A DNA stretch of 64,000 bases from Pseudomonas serbica (lineage in GTDB: Bacteria > Pseudomonadota > Gammaproteobacteria > Pseudomonadales > Pseudomonadaceae), in NCBI RefSeq assembly GCF_028823535.1, contig NZ_JAQIYM010000009.1, positions 248,001 through 312,000 of the forward strand, read 5' to 3'. The position numbers were made by a program, and so were the translations under genes. Positions 8,818-16,808 of this stretch are shown here, piece by piece. Within the stretch, counting starts at the first letter, position 1. Every line of letters starts with the position of its first letter. Below the pieces are notes generated by a model, which ran no database searches, was not told the DNA's origin, and saw nothing but the letters and a program-made list of their open reading frames with translations.

Positions 8818-9761
8818 CGCAGTTTCTCCGCCACGCGCATGACAGCACTACGGGAACGTGGGTTGGCCTTCAGCTCGGCATCGGAGGCCGTCTGTGCTTT
8901 GCCATGGATTTTGATTTTCGGTTCGAAGGCGACGTGCCGAACCGGCAGGTTGCGTGGCAGGTTGTCGGCTTCACCTTTGACCAGCTTGCGCATGAACAGC
9001 TTGACGATGCGATCCTCAAGCGAATGGAAGCTGATGACCACCAGGCGACCGCCCACTTCCAGGCTCTCCAGCGCCGCTTCGAGACCGGCTTCCAGATCGC
9101 CCAGCTCGTTGTTGACGTGAATGCGCAGCCCCTGGAACGCACGGGTTGCCGGATTCTTGCCCTTCTCCCAGGCCGGGTTCGCGACTTTCAAGACTTCAGC
9201 CAGATCGGCGGTGCGCTCGAACGGCTTGATATCGCGGCGTTCGGCTACGGCACGGGCCATGCGCCCGGAAAAACGCTCTTCGCCGTATTCCTTGAACACC
9301 CGGGCAATTTCTTCCACGGGCGCAGTGTTGACGAATTCGGCAGCGCTGATCCCGCGGGACGGGTCCATGCGCATGTCCAATGGACCATCGTTGAGGAAGC
9401 TGAAACCGCGCTCAGGGTCGTCCAGCTGCGGCGAAGAGACGCCCAGGTCGAGCAGGACACCGCTGACCTTGCCGTTCATGCCGCGCGCAGCAACTTCCGC
9501 ACCCAGCTCGGCAAAGCTGCGCTGCACAACGACAAAGCGGCCGTCTTCGGCCGCTAGCGTCTGCCCAGTGGCAATCGCTTGAGGGTCTTTGTCGAACCCG
9601 AGCAACCGACCATCGGGACCGAGCTGGCTGAGGATCAACCGGCTGTGTCCGCCGCGTCCGAACGTTCCGTCCAGATAGCAGCCATCAGGACGTACAGCGA
9701 GAGCCTCGACGGCTTCGTCAAGCAGTACGGTGATGTGGTTAAAGCCGCTATCTATAGTCAC
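8814..9761 (-). CDS. rsmH: 16S rRNA (cytosine(1402)-N(4))-methyltransferase
   Basis: RsmH (formerly MraW) N4-methylates C1402 in the decoding region of 16S rRNA using S-adenosylmethionine. The 315-residue product begins with HITVLLDEAVEAL and has the SAM-binding DGTFGRGGHS (residues 31-40); further blocks typical of RsmH are LLDLGVSSPQLD and ISFHSLEDRIVK. It overlaps mraZ by four bases upstream and ftsL by four bases downstream. The length matches E. coli RsmH (313). Confidence 0.97.
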   Translation of the reverse strand: MTIDSGFNHITVLLDEAVEALAVRPDGCYLDGTFGRGGHSRLILSQLGPDGRLLGFDKDPQAIATGQTLAAEDGRFVVVQRSFAELGAEVAARGMNGKVSGVLLDLGVSSPQLDDPERGFSFLNDGPLDMRMDPSRGISAAEFVNTAPVEEIARVFKEYGEERFSGRMARAVAERRDIKPFERTADLAEVLKVANPAWEKGKNPATRAFQGLRIHVNNELGDLEAGLEAALESLEVGGRLVVISFHSLEDRIVKLFMRKLVKGEADNLPRNLPVRHVAFEPKIKIHGKAQTASDAELKANPRSRSAVMRVAEKLR

Positions 9762-10213
9762 AGGATCAATTCACGCAGTTCGTCAGGCATCGCGCCCGGT
9801 TCTTGAATAGCAGCCAGGTCAGCGGCAGCAACCGCATCCCAGGCATCTTCGTCCCACAATTGGAACTTGTTCAGTTGGCCTACCAGCATCGCGCGCTTAT
9901 CCAACTTGGCATATTCACGAAGACGCGGTGGAACCAGAAAACGACCACTGCCATCGAGCTCGAGGTCGACGGCATTACCAATCAATAAGCGTTGCAGACG
10001 GCGGTTCGCTTCGTGAAGCGAAGGAAGTGCACGCAGTTTGGTTTCAATAATTTCCCACTCATCGAGGGGGTAAACGCACAAACACGGATCAACGGCATCA
10101 ATGGTGACGATCAACTGACCGGAACTGCGCGAAACCAGCTCGTCACGGTACCGGCTCGGCATAGCGAGACGGCCCTTTGCATCGAGACTGATAGCGTTGG
10201 CTCCGCGAAACAC
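9758..10213 (-). CDS. mraZ: MraZ, transcriptional regulator of the dcw cluster
   Basis: MraZ is a ring-forming DNA-binding protein that in E. coli represses its own dcw promoter. The 151-residue product has two tandem swapped-hairpin AbrB-like domains, each with the DxxxR signature: DAKGR at 11-15 and DGSGR at 86-90. It is the first gene of the cluster. Immediately upstream lies a good sigma70-like promoter followed by three TGG-type repeats at 10-bp spacing, which fit the known MraZ target, so autoregulation is likely here too. Confidence 0.97.
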   Translation of the reverse strand: MFRGANAISLDAKGRLAMPSRYRDELVSRSSGQLIVTIDAVDPCLCVYPLDEWEIIETKLRALPSLHEANRRLQRLLIGNAVDLELDGSGRFLVPPRLREYAKLDKRAMLVGQLNKFQLWDEDAWDAVAAADLAAIQEPGAMPDELRELIL

Positions 10214-10250
10214 GTCAGCGTTTCTCCAAATTCTAGCGTTTTTTGCTCAA

Positions 10251-10280
10251 AAAACCCACTTCATGCCACTTTCCGCCACT
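10251..10280 (-). promoter_or_regulatory. MraZ box: three 10-bp direct repeats
   Basis: Three consecutive 10-base blocks end in CCACT on the plus strand, giving AGTGGN5-type repeats on the coding strand (CAAGTGGCGG, AAAGTGGCAT, GAAGTGGGTT). They lie just downstream of the -10 box and upstream of mraZ. E. coli MraZ recognises TGGG-type repeats with 10-bp periodicity, so this is the expected autoregulatory operator; binding itself is inferred. Confidence 0.75.
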
Positions 10281-10287
10281 TGCGCAC

Positions 10288-10317
10288 ACTATAGGAATGC
10301 GCCCACCACACCGTCAA
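10288..10317 (-). promoter_or_regulatory. Sigma70-type promoter of the dcw cluster
   Basis: On the minus strand, TTGACG (10317-10312) and TATAGT (10293-10288) are separated by 18 bases. The predicted transcription start falls around 10281, placing the MraZ repeats at the beginning of the transcript. This is the only convincing promoter ahead of the ten overlapping dcw genes in the window. Confidence 0.75.
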
Positions 10318-10565
10318 GGCGCGGATTAAAGGAAAACCCTTACAGAACTGAGATTTAGGAACATTAGGAGAGGAGTAACCAGAATCAGGCGGATGAAACC
10401 GCCCAACAACTTGAATCAGCACAAGCGGCTGCGTTCAGAAGTTAAAGTGATTTATTAAGAGTAAGATTTTTTCGATATTACGAAAGTGATAATGAAGACG
10501 ATTCTGAAAGGAGGGAAATTGCCATCATCGAACCCCTGCTCAATGATTTAAGCAGAGGGGAGAAA
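10318..10565. other. AT-rich intergenic stretch between dcw promoter and rnpB
   Basis: About 250 bases with clearly lower GC than the surroundings and no credible gene. A hairpin with 4- and 5-bp arms (CCCCTCTGCT / AGCAGGGG, about 10534-10561) follows the rnpB 3' T-run and may help end that transcript. A 21-codon frame beginning ATGAAACCGCCC near 10393 has no well-placed ribosome binding site and was not called. Confidence 0.5.
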
Positions 10566-10926
10566 AAAGGTGGAGAGTCGATCTGTAAGCCGGGTTCTGT
10601 CTTGAACAGTCATTCGTCTACGATGGCCATCACTGGACATCTTTAGCAACCTACCCGGTCCCAGCGCGGGCCACGCCTTGGGACCCTATTTGGTCTTGCT
10701 CCAAGTGGGGTTTACCTAGCCACGAACTGTTGCCAGACGTGCGGTGCGCTCTTACCGCACCTTTTCACCCTTACCGGCGCCGAAGCGCTTAGGCGGTTAT
10801 TTTCTGTGGCACTTTCCGTAGGCTCACGCCTCCCAGGCATTACCTGGCACTTCGCCCTATGGAGCCCGGACTTTCCTCCCCCCCCTAATTTTCATAGAGG
10901 GCAGCGACTGTCCGATCGACTCTCCG
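10566..10926 (-). ncRNA. rnpB: RNase P RNA (catalytic subunit, bacterial type A)
   Basis: The transcript 5'-GGAGAGTCGATCGGACAGTCG... contains universally conserved RNase P blocks: GAGGAAAGTCCGGGCTCC near the 5' end, GGTAAGGGTGAAAAGGTGC in the middle, and AGACAGAACCCGGCTTACAG near the 3' end. The terminal P1 helix is perfect over 12 bp: plus-strand positions 10914-10925 against 10572-10583. A run of T on the coding strand follows at the 3' end. Length of about 355-360 nt fits gammaproteobacterial type A RNA. The RNA cleaves the 5' leader of pre-tRNAs with RnpA. Exact ends are accurate to a few bases. Confidence 0.97.
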
Positions 10927-10932
10927 CCGCGA

Positions 10933-10961
10933 AGGTTACCGGCAGAGCGCCCGAAGAACAA
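10933..10961 (-). promoter_or_regulatory. rnpB promoter
   Basis: Minus-strand TTGTTC (10961-10956) and TAACCT (10938-10933) are spaced by 17 bases, and the start of the mature RNA at about 10926 falls 7 bases downstream of the -10 box. Confidence 0.65.
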
Positions 10962-10999
10962 GCGCTAAGCGCCGTTGTGCACGCCTGCGCGTCGGGTTT

Positions 11000-11872
11000 T
11001 CACTCACCCTTCTGTTTATCCAGCGCGATCTGATACAGCACATTCTTTCGTTCGCCGGTAATTTGCGCAGCCAGCGCGGCGGCACGCTTGAGCGGCATTT
11101 CTTCGAGCAACAGATCGAGGATACGCATCGCCTCACTGCTGACAGCGCCCTCCTCCTCGGGAGCCGTCCAGCCCGCCACCAGCACCACGCACTCCCCGCG
11201 CTGCTGATTACTGTCCGACTCGACGAACTCGCGCAACTCGGCCAGCGGCAAGCCCTTGAGCGTTTCAAACGTCTTGGTCAGTTCCCGCGCCAGCAATGCC
11301 GGGCGCTCGGCGCCGAACACCAGCTCCATGTCCTGCAGGCATTCGAGGATACGGTGCGGCGCCTCATAGAAAATCAGCGTACGCGGCTCCTCCTTCACGA
11401 GCTCCAGACGCGCACGTCGTCCTACCGCCTTGGCTGGCAGAAAGCCTTCGAAGATGAAACGGTCCGAAGGCAAACCCGCCGCCGACAGGGCCGCAATCAA
11501 TGCACAGGCCCCTGGCACCGGCACCACATTGATGCCTGCTGCACGTGCCTGGCGGACCAGGTGATAGCCCGGATCGGAAATCAGTGGCGTGCCGGCATCG
11601 GAGATCAATGCGACATCATCGCCCGCGAGGAGGCGGGTAATAAAACGGCTACCTTCGTCACGCTCGTTGTGTTCATGACAGGCCGCCAAAGGCGTGGGAA
11701 TGCCGAAATGCTGCATCAGGCGCTGGGAGTGGCGGGTGTCTTCAGCGGCAATCAAGGCCACCTCACGCAGAATCTTCAGCGCCCGGGCACTGATATCGTC
11801 CAGGTTGCCGATGGGCGTCGCCACCACATATAGCGAGCCAGCAGCGGAATTCAAAGCACCTGGAGCAGTCAA
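11000..11872 (-). CDS. rsmI: 16S rRNA (cytidine(1402)-2'-O)-methyltransferase
   Basis: RsmI 2'-O-methylates C1402 of 16S rRNA, the base whose N4 is modified by RsmH encoded nearby. The product has the tetrapyrrole-methylase fold: SLYVVATPIGNLDDIS, EDTRHS, SDAGTPLISDPGY and PGACALIAALSAAGLP. No ATG precedes the conserved region in a sensible place. I chose a TTG at 11872 giving MTAPGALNSAAG (290 residues, close to E. coli 286) because GAGGT lies about 8 bases upstream; a GTG three codons earlier is the alternative. It is divergent from lpoA, the usual arrangement. Confidence 0.93.
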   Translation of the reverse strand: MTAPGALNSAAGSLYVVATPIGNLDDISARALKILREVALIAAEDTRHSQRLMQHFGIPTPLAACHEHNERDEGSRFITRLLAGDDVALISDAGTPLISDPGYHLVRQARAAGINVVPVPGACALIAALSAAGLPSDRFIFEGFLPAKAVGRRARLELVKEEPRTLIFYEAPHRILECLQDMELVFGAERPALLARELTKTFETLKGLPLAELREFVESDSNQQRGECVVLVAGWTAPEEEGAVSSEAMRILDLLLEEMPLKRAAALAAQITGERKNVLYQIALDKQKGE

Positions 11873-12080
11873 AGCGCACACCTCATGTTCGATAAAACGG
11901 GCATTGTAGCGCGTAGCGACACTCGCGATACGAGCAAGCAGCACACGCTTTTGCAGGCTTTTGTGCCGCACGGCAACATTTACACCAGCTAAATTGATCG
12001 TTTCGCACCACCAACATCGCGCCCCGGCCAGCGCTTGGGTACAATTCCACGCTAATTTGATCGAGTATCAGGAACACTAC

Positions 12081-13892
12081 ATGATCGCTTGCCTGCGGCT
12101 GTTCTCTGCCCTATGCCTCGCTGCCTTGCTGGCGGCTTGCGCCAGCTCGCCCTCCTCCAGCCTTGGCGAACTTCCACGGACCCCGGATGCCAGCATCGAG
12201 CAACTGCTCGAAAAGGCTGCCCAAAGCAAAACGCCGGAAGATGCGGCGCTGTTGCGACTGAGTGCAGCCGACCTGGCCTATCGCCAGGGCAATGCCGGCC
12301 AATCCGCCCAGATCCTGCAACAGGTTCCGGTTGAAACACTCAAGCCCGGCCAGCAGATCTTCGCCAACACCCTGGCGGCTGAACTGGCCATGACCCGCAA
12401 CCAGCCGAAAGCCGCGCTGACCGCTTTGAGTCACCCAAGCTTCCAGCGCCTCGGCGAAATGCCGGAAGAGCAACAGGTTCGCACCGGCACCGTCCGCGCC
12501 CGCGCCCTTGAAGCCGATGGCCAGACCTTGGCCGCGGCAAAAGAACGCATCTTCATCGCGCCCATGCTGAGCGGTGAAGCGGCGAGCAAAAACCACGAGG
12601 CGATCTGGACCCTGATCGCTTCGCTGCCGACCGAGCAATTGCAGCCGACCACCACCGACGACCTTGGCGGTTGGATGGCCCTGGCGCTGGCCGTGAAGTC
12701 TGCTGGCACCCTCGAACAGCAGCAGGCGGCAATCGACAACTGGCGCGCCCAGAACCCGAAACACCCGGCCGCCCGCCAACTGCCTCTGCCACTGACCAAC
12801 CTCAAGGAGCTGGCCAGTCAACCCCTGAGCAAAATCGCCCTGCTGCTACCACAGGACGGCCCACTGGCGTCGGTCGGCAAAGCATTGCGCGAAGGCTTCA
12901 TGGCCGCGCATTACCAGGCGCAACAAGCTGGGCAGAAACCGCCAGCCATCGAATTCTACGACAGCTCGCGCCTGACCTCGCTCGACGAGTTCTATCGCAA
13001 AGCCCAGGCTGACGGCGTGCAACTGGTGGTAGGCCCACTGGAAAAACCGCTGGTCAAACAGCTCAGCGCCCTCCCGCAACTGCCGATCACCACGCTGGCC
13101 CTGAACTACAGCGAAGGCGCCCAAGGTCCAGCCCAGCTGTTCCAGTTTGGCCTGGCCGCTGAAGACGAAGCCCGCGAAGTATCCCGCCGCGCACGCGCTG
13201 ACGGCCTGCATCGCGCCGCTATCATGGTACCGAAAGGCGAATGGGGCGACCGCGTACTCAAGGCGTTCAGCCAGGACTGGCAAGCCAACGGCGGCAGCAT
13301 CGTCGCCACCGAGCGTGTCGACCAGCCAGTGCAACTGGCCCAGCAGATTGCCGACATGTTCCAGCTGCGCCAGAGCGAAGGTCGCGCCAAGAGCCTGCAA
13401 AGCACCGTTGGCTCGCAGGTAGCCGCCCAGCCGTCGCGTCGCCAGGACATCGAGTTCATCTTCCTCGCTGCCACGCCACAGCAGGCCCAGCAGATCAAAC
13501 CGACCCTGAACTTCCAGTACGCCGGTGACGTTCCGGTCTATGCCACGTCCCACGTCTTCAGTGCCAGCGGCGACGTCAACCAGTACAACGACATGAACGG
13601 CGTGCGCTTCTGCGAAACCCCATGGCTGCTGGATGCCAATGACCCGTTGCGCCGCCAGGTCACCGCGCAGTGGCCGCAAGCGGGCGGCAGCCTGGGCCGC
13701 CTGTACGCCATGGGCGTGGACGCCTACAGCCTGGCGCCACGCCTTGGCCAGTTGAAAGCCCTGCCGGACAGCCGCATCGAAGGTCAATCGGGCAGCCTGA
13801 GCATGACCCAGAACCAGCGCGTCGTGCGCGAGCTGCCATGGGCGGAGTTCGTCAATGGCCAGGTTCAACGCCTGCCGAACACCCCACGCTGA
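12081..13892 (+). CDS. lpoA: Penicillin-binding protein activator, outer-membrane lipoprotein LpoA
   Basis: Outer-membrane lipoprotein that stimulates a class A penicillin-binding protein from across the periplasm. The 603-residue product has a lipoprotein signal with lipobox LLAAC (Cys20), an N-terminal helical TPR-like region (about 30-260), and a C-terminal periplasmic-binding-protein-like domain beginning near KIALLLPQDGPLA. In P. aeruginosa the homologue PA4423 partners PBP1a, as I remember it. The ATG at 12081 is used because the signal peptide starts there; the open frame extends 40 codons upstream without a signal. The stop overlaps the yraN ATG by one base (TGATG). Confidence 0.92.
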   Translation: MIACLRLFSALCLAALLAACASSPSSSLGELPRTPDASIEQLLEKAAQSKTPEDAALLRLSAADLAYRQGNAGQSAQILQQVPVETLKPGQQIFANTLAAELAMTRNQPKAALTALSHPSFQRLGEMPEEQQVRTGTVRARALEADGQTLAAAKERIFIAPMLSGEAASKNHEAIWTLIASLPTEQLQPTTTDDLGGWMALALAVKSAGTLEQQQAAIDNWRAQNPKHPAARQLPLPLTNLKELASQPLSKIALLLPQDGPLASVGKALREGFMAAHYQAQQAGQKPPAIEFYDSSRLTSLDEFYRKAQADGVQLVVGPLEKPLVKQLSALPQLPITTLALNYSEGAQGPAQLFQFGLAAEDEAREVSRRARADGLHRAAIMVPKGEWGDRVLKAFSQDWQANGGSIVATERVDQPVQLAQQIADMFQLRQSEGRAKSLQSTVGSQVAAQPSRRQDIEFIFLAATPQQAQQIKPTLNFQYAGDVPVYATSHVFSASGDVNQYNDMNGVRFCETPWLLDANDPLRRQVTAQWPQAGGSLGRLYAMGVDAYSLAPRLGQLKALPDSRIEGQSGSLSMTQNQRVVRELPWAEFVNGQVQRLPNTPR

Positions 13893-14254
13893 TGCCCGAA
13901 AGGTCACGCCAGCAATGCGGTAAAGATGCCGAGCGCCATGCGCTCGAGCATCTTCAGCAACAAGGCCTGCAACTTCTGGCGCAGAACTGGCTGTGTAAAC
14001 GCGGCGAGCTTGATCTGGTCATGCTGGAGGGCGATACAGTAGTATTCGTTGAAGTTCGCTACAGAAAAAACACTCAATGGGGTGGCGCGCTCGATAGTAT
14101 CGATGAGCGCAAACGGCAAAAATTGATTTTTGCCGCGCAGTATTTTCTTCAGCGGGAGTCGCGCTGGGCCAACTCCCCTTGCCGCTTCGACGTGGTTGCG
14201 ATCGACAGCCACCTCGATCAGTTGAACTGGTTGCAAAATGCCTTCGACAGCTGA
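13892..14254 (+). CDS. yraN: UPF0102 family (YraN) nuclease-like protein
   Basis: A 120-residue protein of the UPF0102/YraN family with an endonuclease-like fold. Visible hallmarks are the N-terminal GKDAERHALEHL, then CKRGELDLVMLEGDTVVFVEVRYRK, which carries the E...D...ExR/K arrangement of PD-(D/E)xK nucleases. The cellular role is not established. It starts at an ATG overlapping the lpoA stop by one base and is followed by the SIS-domain gene after about 100 bases, the same order as E. coli yraM-yraN-diaA-yraP. Confidence 0.93.
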   Translation: MPERSRQQCGKDAERHALEHLQQQGLQLLAQNWLCKRGELDLVMLEGDTVVFVEVRYRKNTQWGGALDSIDERKRQKLIFAAQYFLQRESRWANSPCRFDVVAIDSHLDQLNWLQNAFDS

Positions 14255-14358
14255 TTGCCTGCGCCCCGAACCGGACACTACCACTCAACACTTTTGCTCT
14301 TTGCTTTGCGGGCTGCACATTCACGTGCCGGACAGCCGCGCTCATTAAGGTCACACAG

Positions 14359-14952
14359 ATGGACATGCAATCCCGAATTCGCCAGCTTTTTCAGGCCAGT
14401 ATCGACACCAAGCAACAGGCGATGGAAGTACTTGCACCGCACATCGAGCAAGCCAGCCAGGTGATGGTCAACGCCTTGCTCAACGAGGGCAAGATGCTTT
14501 CCTGCGGCAACGGCGGCTCTGCTGGCGACGCACAGCATTTCTCGTCCGAGCTGCTCAATCGCTTCGAGCGCGAGCGCCCGAGCCTGCCAGCCATTGCGCT
14601 GACCACCGACACCTCGACGATCACCTCGATCGCCAACGACTACAGCTACAACGAAATCTTCTCCAAACAGATCCGCGCGCTCGGCCAGCCGGGCGATGTA
14701 CTGCTGGCGATTTCCACCAGTGGTAACTCGGCAAACATAATTCAAGCGATCCAGGCCGCACATGATCGCGAAATGATTGTCGTAGCATTGACCGGTCGCG
14801 ATGGCGGCGGCATGGCGTCACTGCTTTTGCCCGAGGACGTCGAGATTCGCGTACCGGCCAACGTCACCGCACGTATCCAGGAAGTCCACCTGCTGGCGAT
14901 CCATTGCCTTTGCGACTTGATCGACAGCCAACTGTTCGGGAGTGAAGAATGA
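14359..14952 (+). CDS. diaA: SIS-domain protein, DiaA / phosphoheptose isomerase family
   Basis: A 197-residue SIS-domain protein. It has the sugar-phosphate loops CGNGGSAGDAQHFSSEL and AISTSGNSANI and the family's ALTGRDGG block. In pseudomonads this gene is annotated either gmhA (sedoheptulose-7-phosphate isomerase for LPS heptose) or diaA (activator of DnaA initiation). The neighbourhood lpoA-yraN-SIS-dolP matches E. coli diaA, which supports DiaA, but the sequence alone does not separate them. The start uses AAGG about 8 bases before ATG; another ATG two codons in is possible. Stop overlaps the next gene as ATGA. Confidence 0.85.
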   Translation: MDMQSRIRQLFQASIDTKQQAMEVLAPHIEQASQVMVNALLNEGKMLSCGNGGSAGDAQHFSSELLNRFERERPSLPAIALTTDTSTITSIANDYSYNEIFSKQIRALGQPGDVLLAISTSGNSANIIQAIQAAHDREMIVVALTGRDGGGMASLLLPEDVEIRVPANVTARIQEVHLLAIHCLCDLIDSQLFGSEE

Positions 14953-15527
14953 CCCCTAATCGCCTCGGCCTACTGGCCCTGACCCTGTGCCTCGGCATCA
15001 GCGGCTGCACCTCGGTGGTTAATGCCAGCCGCGAAGCACCGATCGAAGATGACCGCGGCACCCGCACTTTCGGCAGCAAGATCGACGACTCATTGATCGA
15101 CACAAAGGTCGGCGTGAACATTGCCAAGGCCGATCCGGCCCTGGACAACGACTCGCACATTGTCGTCACCAGCTTCAACGGCGTCGTACTGCTCGCCGGG
15201 CAAACCCCGCGCGCCGACCTCAAGGCCAAGGCCGAACAGGCCGCTGCGGCTGTTCAGCGGGTGAAGACGGTGCATAACGAACTGCAGGTGCTGCCACCTT
15301 CCGGTTTCCTTGCCCGCCAGAACGACACCTGGCTGACCTCCAAGATCAAGACCCAGATGCTCACCGACCCGAACATCCCGGGCTCGCGCATCAAGGTGGT
15401 CACCGAGAACGGCATCGTCTACCTGCTGGGCTTGCTGACCAAGCAGGAAGCCGCCCAGGCGACCAACCTGGTGCAAGGGGTGTCCGGGGTGCAGAAGATC
15501 GTGAAGCTGTTTGAATACATCGACTGA
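14949..15527 (+). CDS. dolP: Outer-membrane BON-domain lipoprotein DolP (YraP)
   Basis: A 192-residue lipoprotein with lipobox ISGC (Cys20) and two BON domains (about 45-110 and 122-190). DolP in E. coli sits on the inner leaflet of the outer membrane, binds anionic phospholipid and supports envelope integrity and BAM function. It begins within the stop codon of the SIS gene (ATGA) and closes this four-gene group; a bidirectional terminator follows. Pseudomonas annotations often say osmY-like or BON domain protein. Confidence 0.9.
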   Translation: MTPNRLGLLALTLCLGISGCTSVVNASREAPIEDDRGTRTFGSKIDDSLIDTKVGVNIAKADPALDNDSHIVVTSFNGVVLLAGQTPRADLKAKAEQAAAAVQRVKTVHNELQVLPPSGFLARQNDTWLTSKIKTQMLTDPNIPGSRIKVVTENGIVYLLGLLTKQEAAQATNLVQGVSGVQKIVKLFEYID

Positions 15528-15576
15528 TCCTTGTTTGGCGGGGATGGCGACCTTGGAACGCCATCGACCCACGGAA

Positions 15577-15616
15577 ATAAAAAAGGGCGATCCTTGCGGA
15601 TCGCCCTTTTTTATTT
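15577..15616. terminator. Bidirectional intrinsic terminator between dolP and sspB
   Basis: Perfect 9-bp stem GGGCGATCC (15585-15593) with GGATCGCCC (15598-15606), flanked by A-runs on the left and T-runs on the right, so it can stop both convergent transcripts. Confidence 0.9.
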
Positions 15617-16024
15617 CACCACCTTCAAGCTCGGCCTTCCGCTTGGTCGCGGTGGCTCGCTGTCCGGAGGCGGAATATCATCATCCGGCTCGATCTCTTC
15701 CTCGTCCTCCAGGGGCGACTCCAGATCGAACACCATACCCTGGCCATTCTCACGGGCGTAAATGCCCAGGATCGATGCAATAGGCACGTACAGGGTATGC
15801 GGCACCCCACCAAAGCGGCCTTCGAAGCTCACCGCCTCGTTGTCCATGTGCAAATGACGCACGGCCTGTGGCGACACGTTCAGGACGATCTGGCCATCAC
15901 TGGCAAAACCTTGCGGCACCTGCACCGAGGGATACTCGGAATTGACCAGCATGTGCGGGGTGCAATCGTTATCCACAATCCACTCGTAGAGCGCACGGAC
16001 CAGATAAGGTCGACTGGAGTTCAT
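15611..16024 (-). CDS. sspB: ClpXP protease specificity-enhancing factor SspB
   Basis: SspB tethers ssrA-tagged and other substrates to ClpX. The 137-residue protein has the folded N-terminal substrate-binding domain (about 1-110), then an acidic Pro-rich linker (EDEEEIEPDDD) and the C-terminal ClpX-binding tail RPSLKVVK, which matches the XB motif of E. coli SspB. It is 16 bases downstream of sspA and probably co-transcribed, as in other gammaproteobacteria. The terminator lies at its 3' end. Confidence 0.95.
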   Translation of the reverse strand: MNSSRPYLVRALYEWIVDNDCTPHMLVNSEYPSVQVPQGFASDGQIVLNVSPQAVRHLHMDNEAVSFEGRFGGVPHTLYVPIASILGIYARENGQGMVFDLESPLEDEEEIEPDDDIPPPDSEPPRPSGRPSLKVVK

Positions 16025-16040
16025 AGCGGCTCCTTAAGCC

Positions 16041-16658
16041 TTAGCGCATGTCGCGTTCGACACCAGACAGACTCGCCTGGAAAGCCTCACGCGCAAACTG
16101 GCGCTCCATGTAATCAAGCAGCGGCTTGGCTGGCCGCGGCAGTTCTATACCCAGAATCGGCAATCGCCAGAGTATTGGCAATAGGCAGCAATCCACCAGG
16201 CTTTGTTCCTCACTGAGGAAAAACGGCTTGTCGGCAAACAGCGGCGACACACCTGTGAGGCTCTCGCGCAGCTCCTTACGCGCCACCGCACGCGCTGCTT
16301 CCTTGGTCCGCGAATCCAGGATCAGATCCACCAGACCACACCAGTCTCGCTGAATACGATGAATCAGCAAACGACTGTTGGCCCGCGCTACCGGATAGAC
16401 CGGCAACAACGGCGGATGTGGGTAACGCTCATCCAGATATTCCATCACCACCGTAGACTCCCACAACGCCAGGTCACGGTCGACCAGCGTCGGCAAGCTG
16501 CCGTAAGGGTTCACTTCGATCAGTTTAGGCGGCTGGCGACCAGCCTCAACGTAAATGATCTCGGCGCTGACACCCTTCTCTGCCAGTACGATTCGCACTC
16601 GGTGGGAATAGTGGTCGGCGGGGTCGGAGTAACAGGCCAACCGATTGGTCACGCCCAT
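16041..16658 (-). CDS. sspA: Stringent starvation protein A
   Basis: SspA is a glutathione-S-transferase-fold protein that binds RNA polymerase with sigma70 and alters transcription under starvation and acid stress; in Pseudomonas and Francisella it affects virulence genes. The 205-residue product has an N-terminal thioredoxin-like domain (LACYSDPADHYSHRVRIVL, NPYGSLPTLVDRD, ES near 66) and a helical C-terminal domain with the PHPP loop region (YPHPPLLP) needed for function in E. coli. It precedes sspB and follows the pet operon, a conserved order. Confidence 0.95.
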   Translation of the reverse strand: MGVTNRLACYSDPADHYSHRVRIVLAEKGVSAEIIYVEAGRQPPKLIEVNPYGSLPTLVDRDLALWESTVVMEYLDERYPHPPLLPVYPVARANSRLLIHRIQRDWCGLVDLILDSRTKEAARAVARKELRESLTGVSPLFADKPFFLSEEQSLVDCCLLPILWRLPILGIELPRPAKPLLDYMERQFAREAFQASLSGVERDMR

Positions 16659-16695
16659 GGCGATCCTCCTCGCTTGTTGAAATTATCGGAAGCGG

Positions 16696-16780
16696 AAAAA
16701 CGAGCGCGCCCAGAGGGCGCCTCCCGTAACGCCTGGTTCACCAGGCTCGTTACACCTTCAGAGGCGCCCTTGGGCGCGCG
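16696..16780 (-). terminator. Long nested stem-loop terminator of the pet operon
   Basis: Outer arms 16704-16723 and 16761-16779 pair over about 19 bp with one bulged base; inside them GTAACG/CGTTAC and CCTGG/CCAGG form a second stem. On the minus strand the structure follows petC and is followed by TTTTT. At about 76 nt it is much longer than the other terminators in the window. Confidence 0.7.
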
Positions 16781-16808
16781 CGATTAACAGCAATTGCTTG
16801 AAGCTTTA

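Noticed and set aside
10569..10923. Small open frames around 10806-11033 on the plus strand
   Set aside because: Lie within RNase P RNA and the rsmI end; not protein coding.
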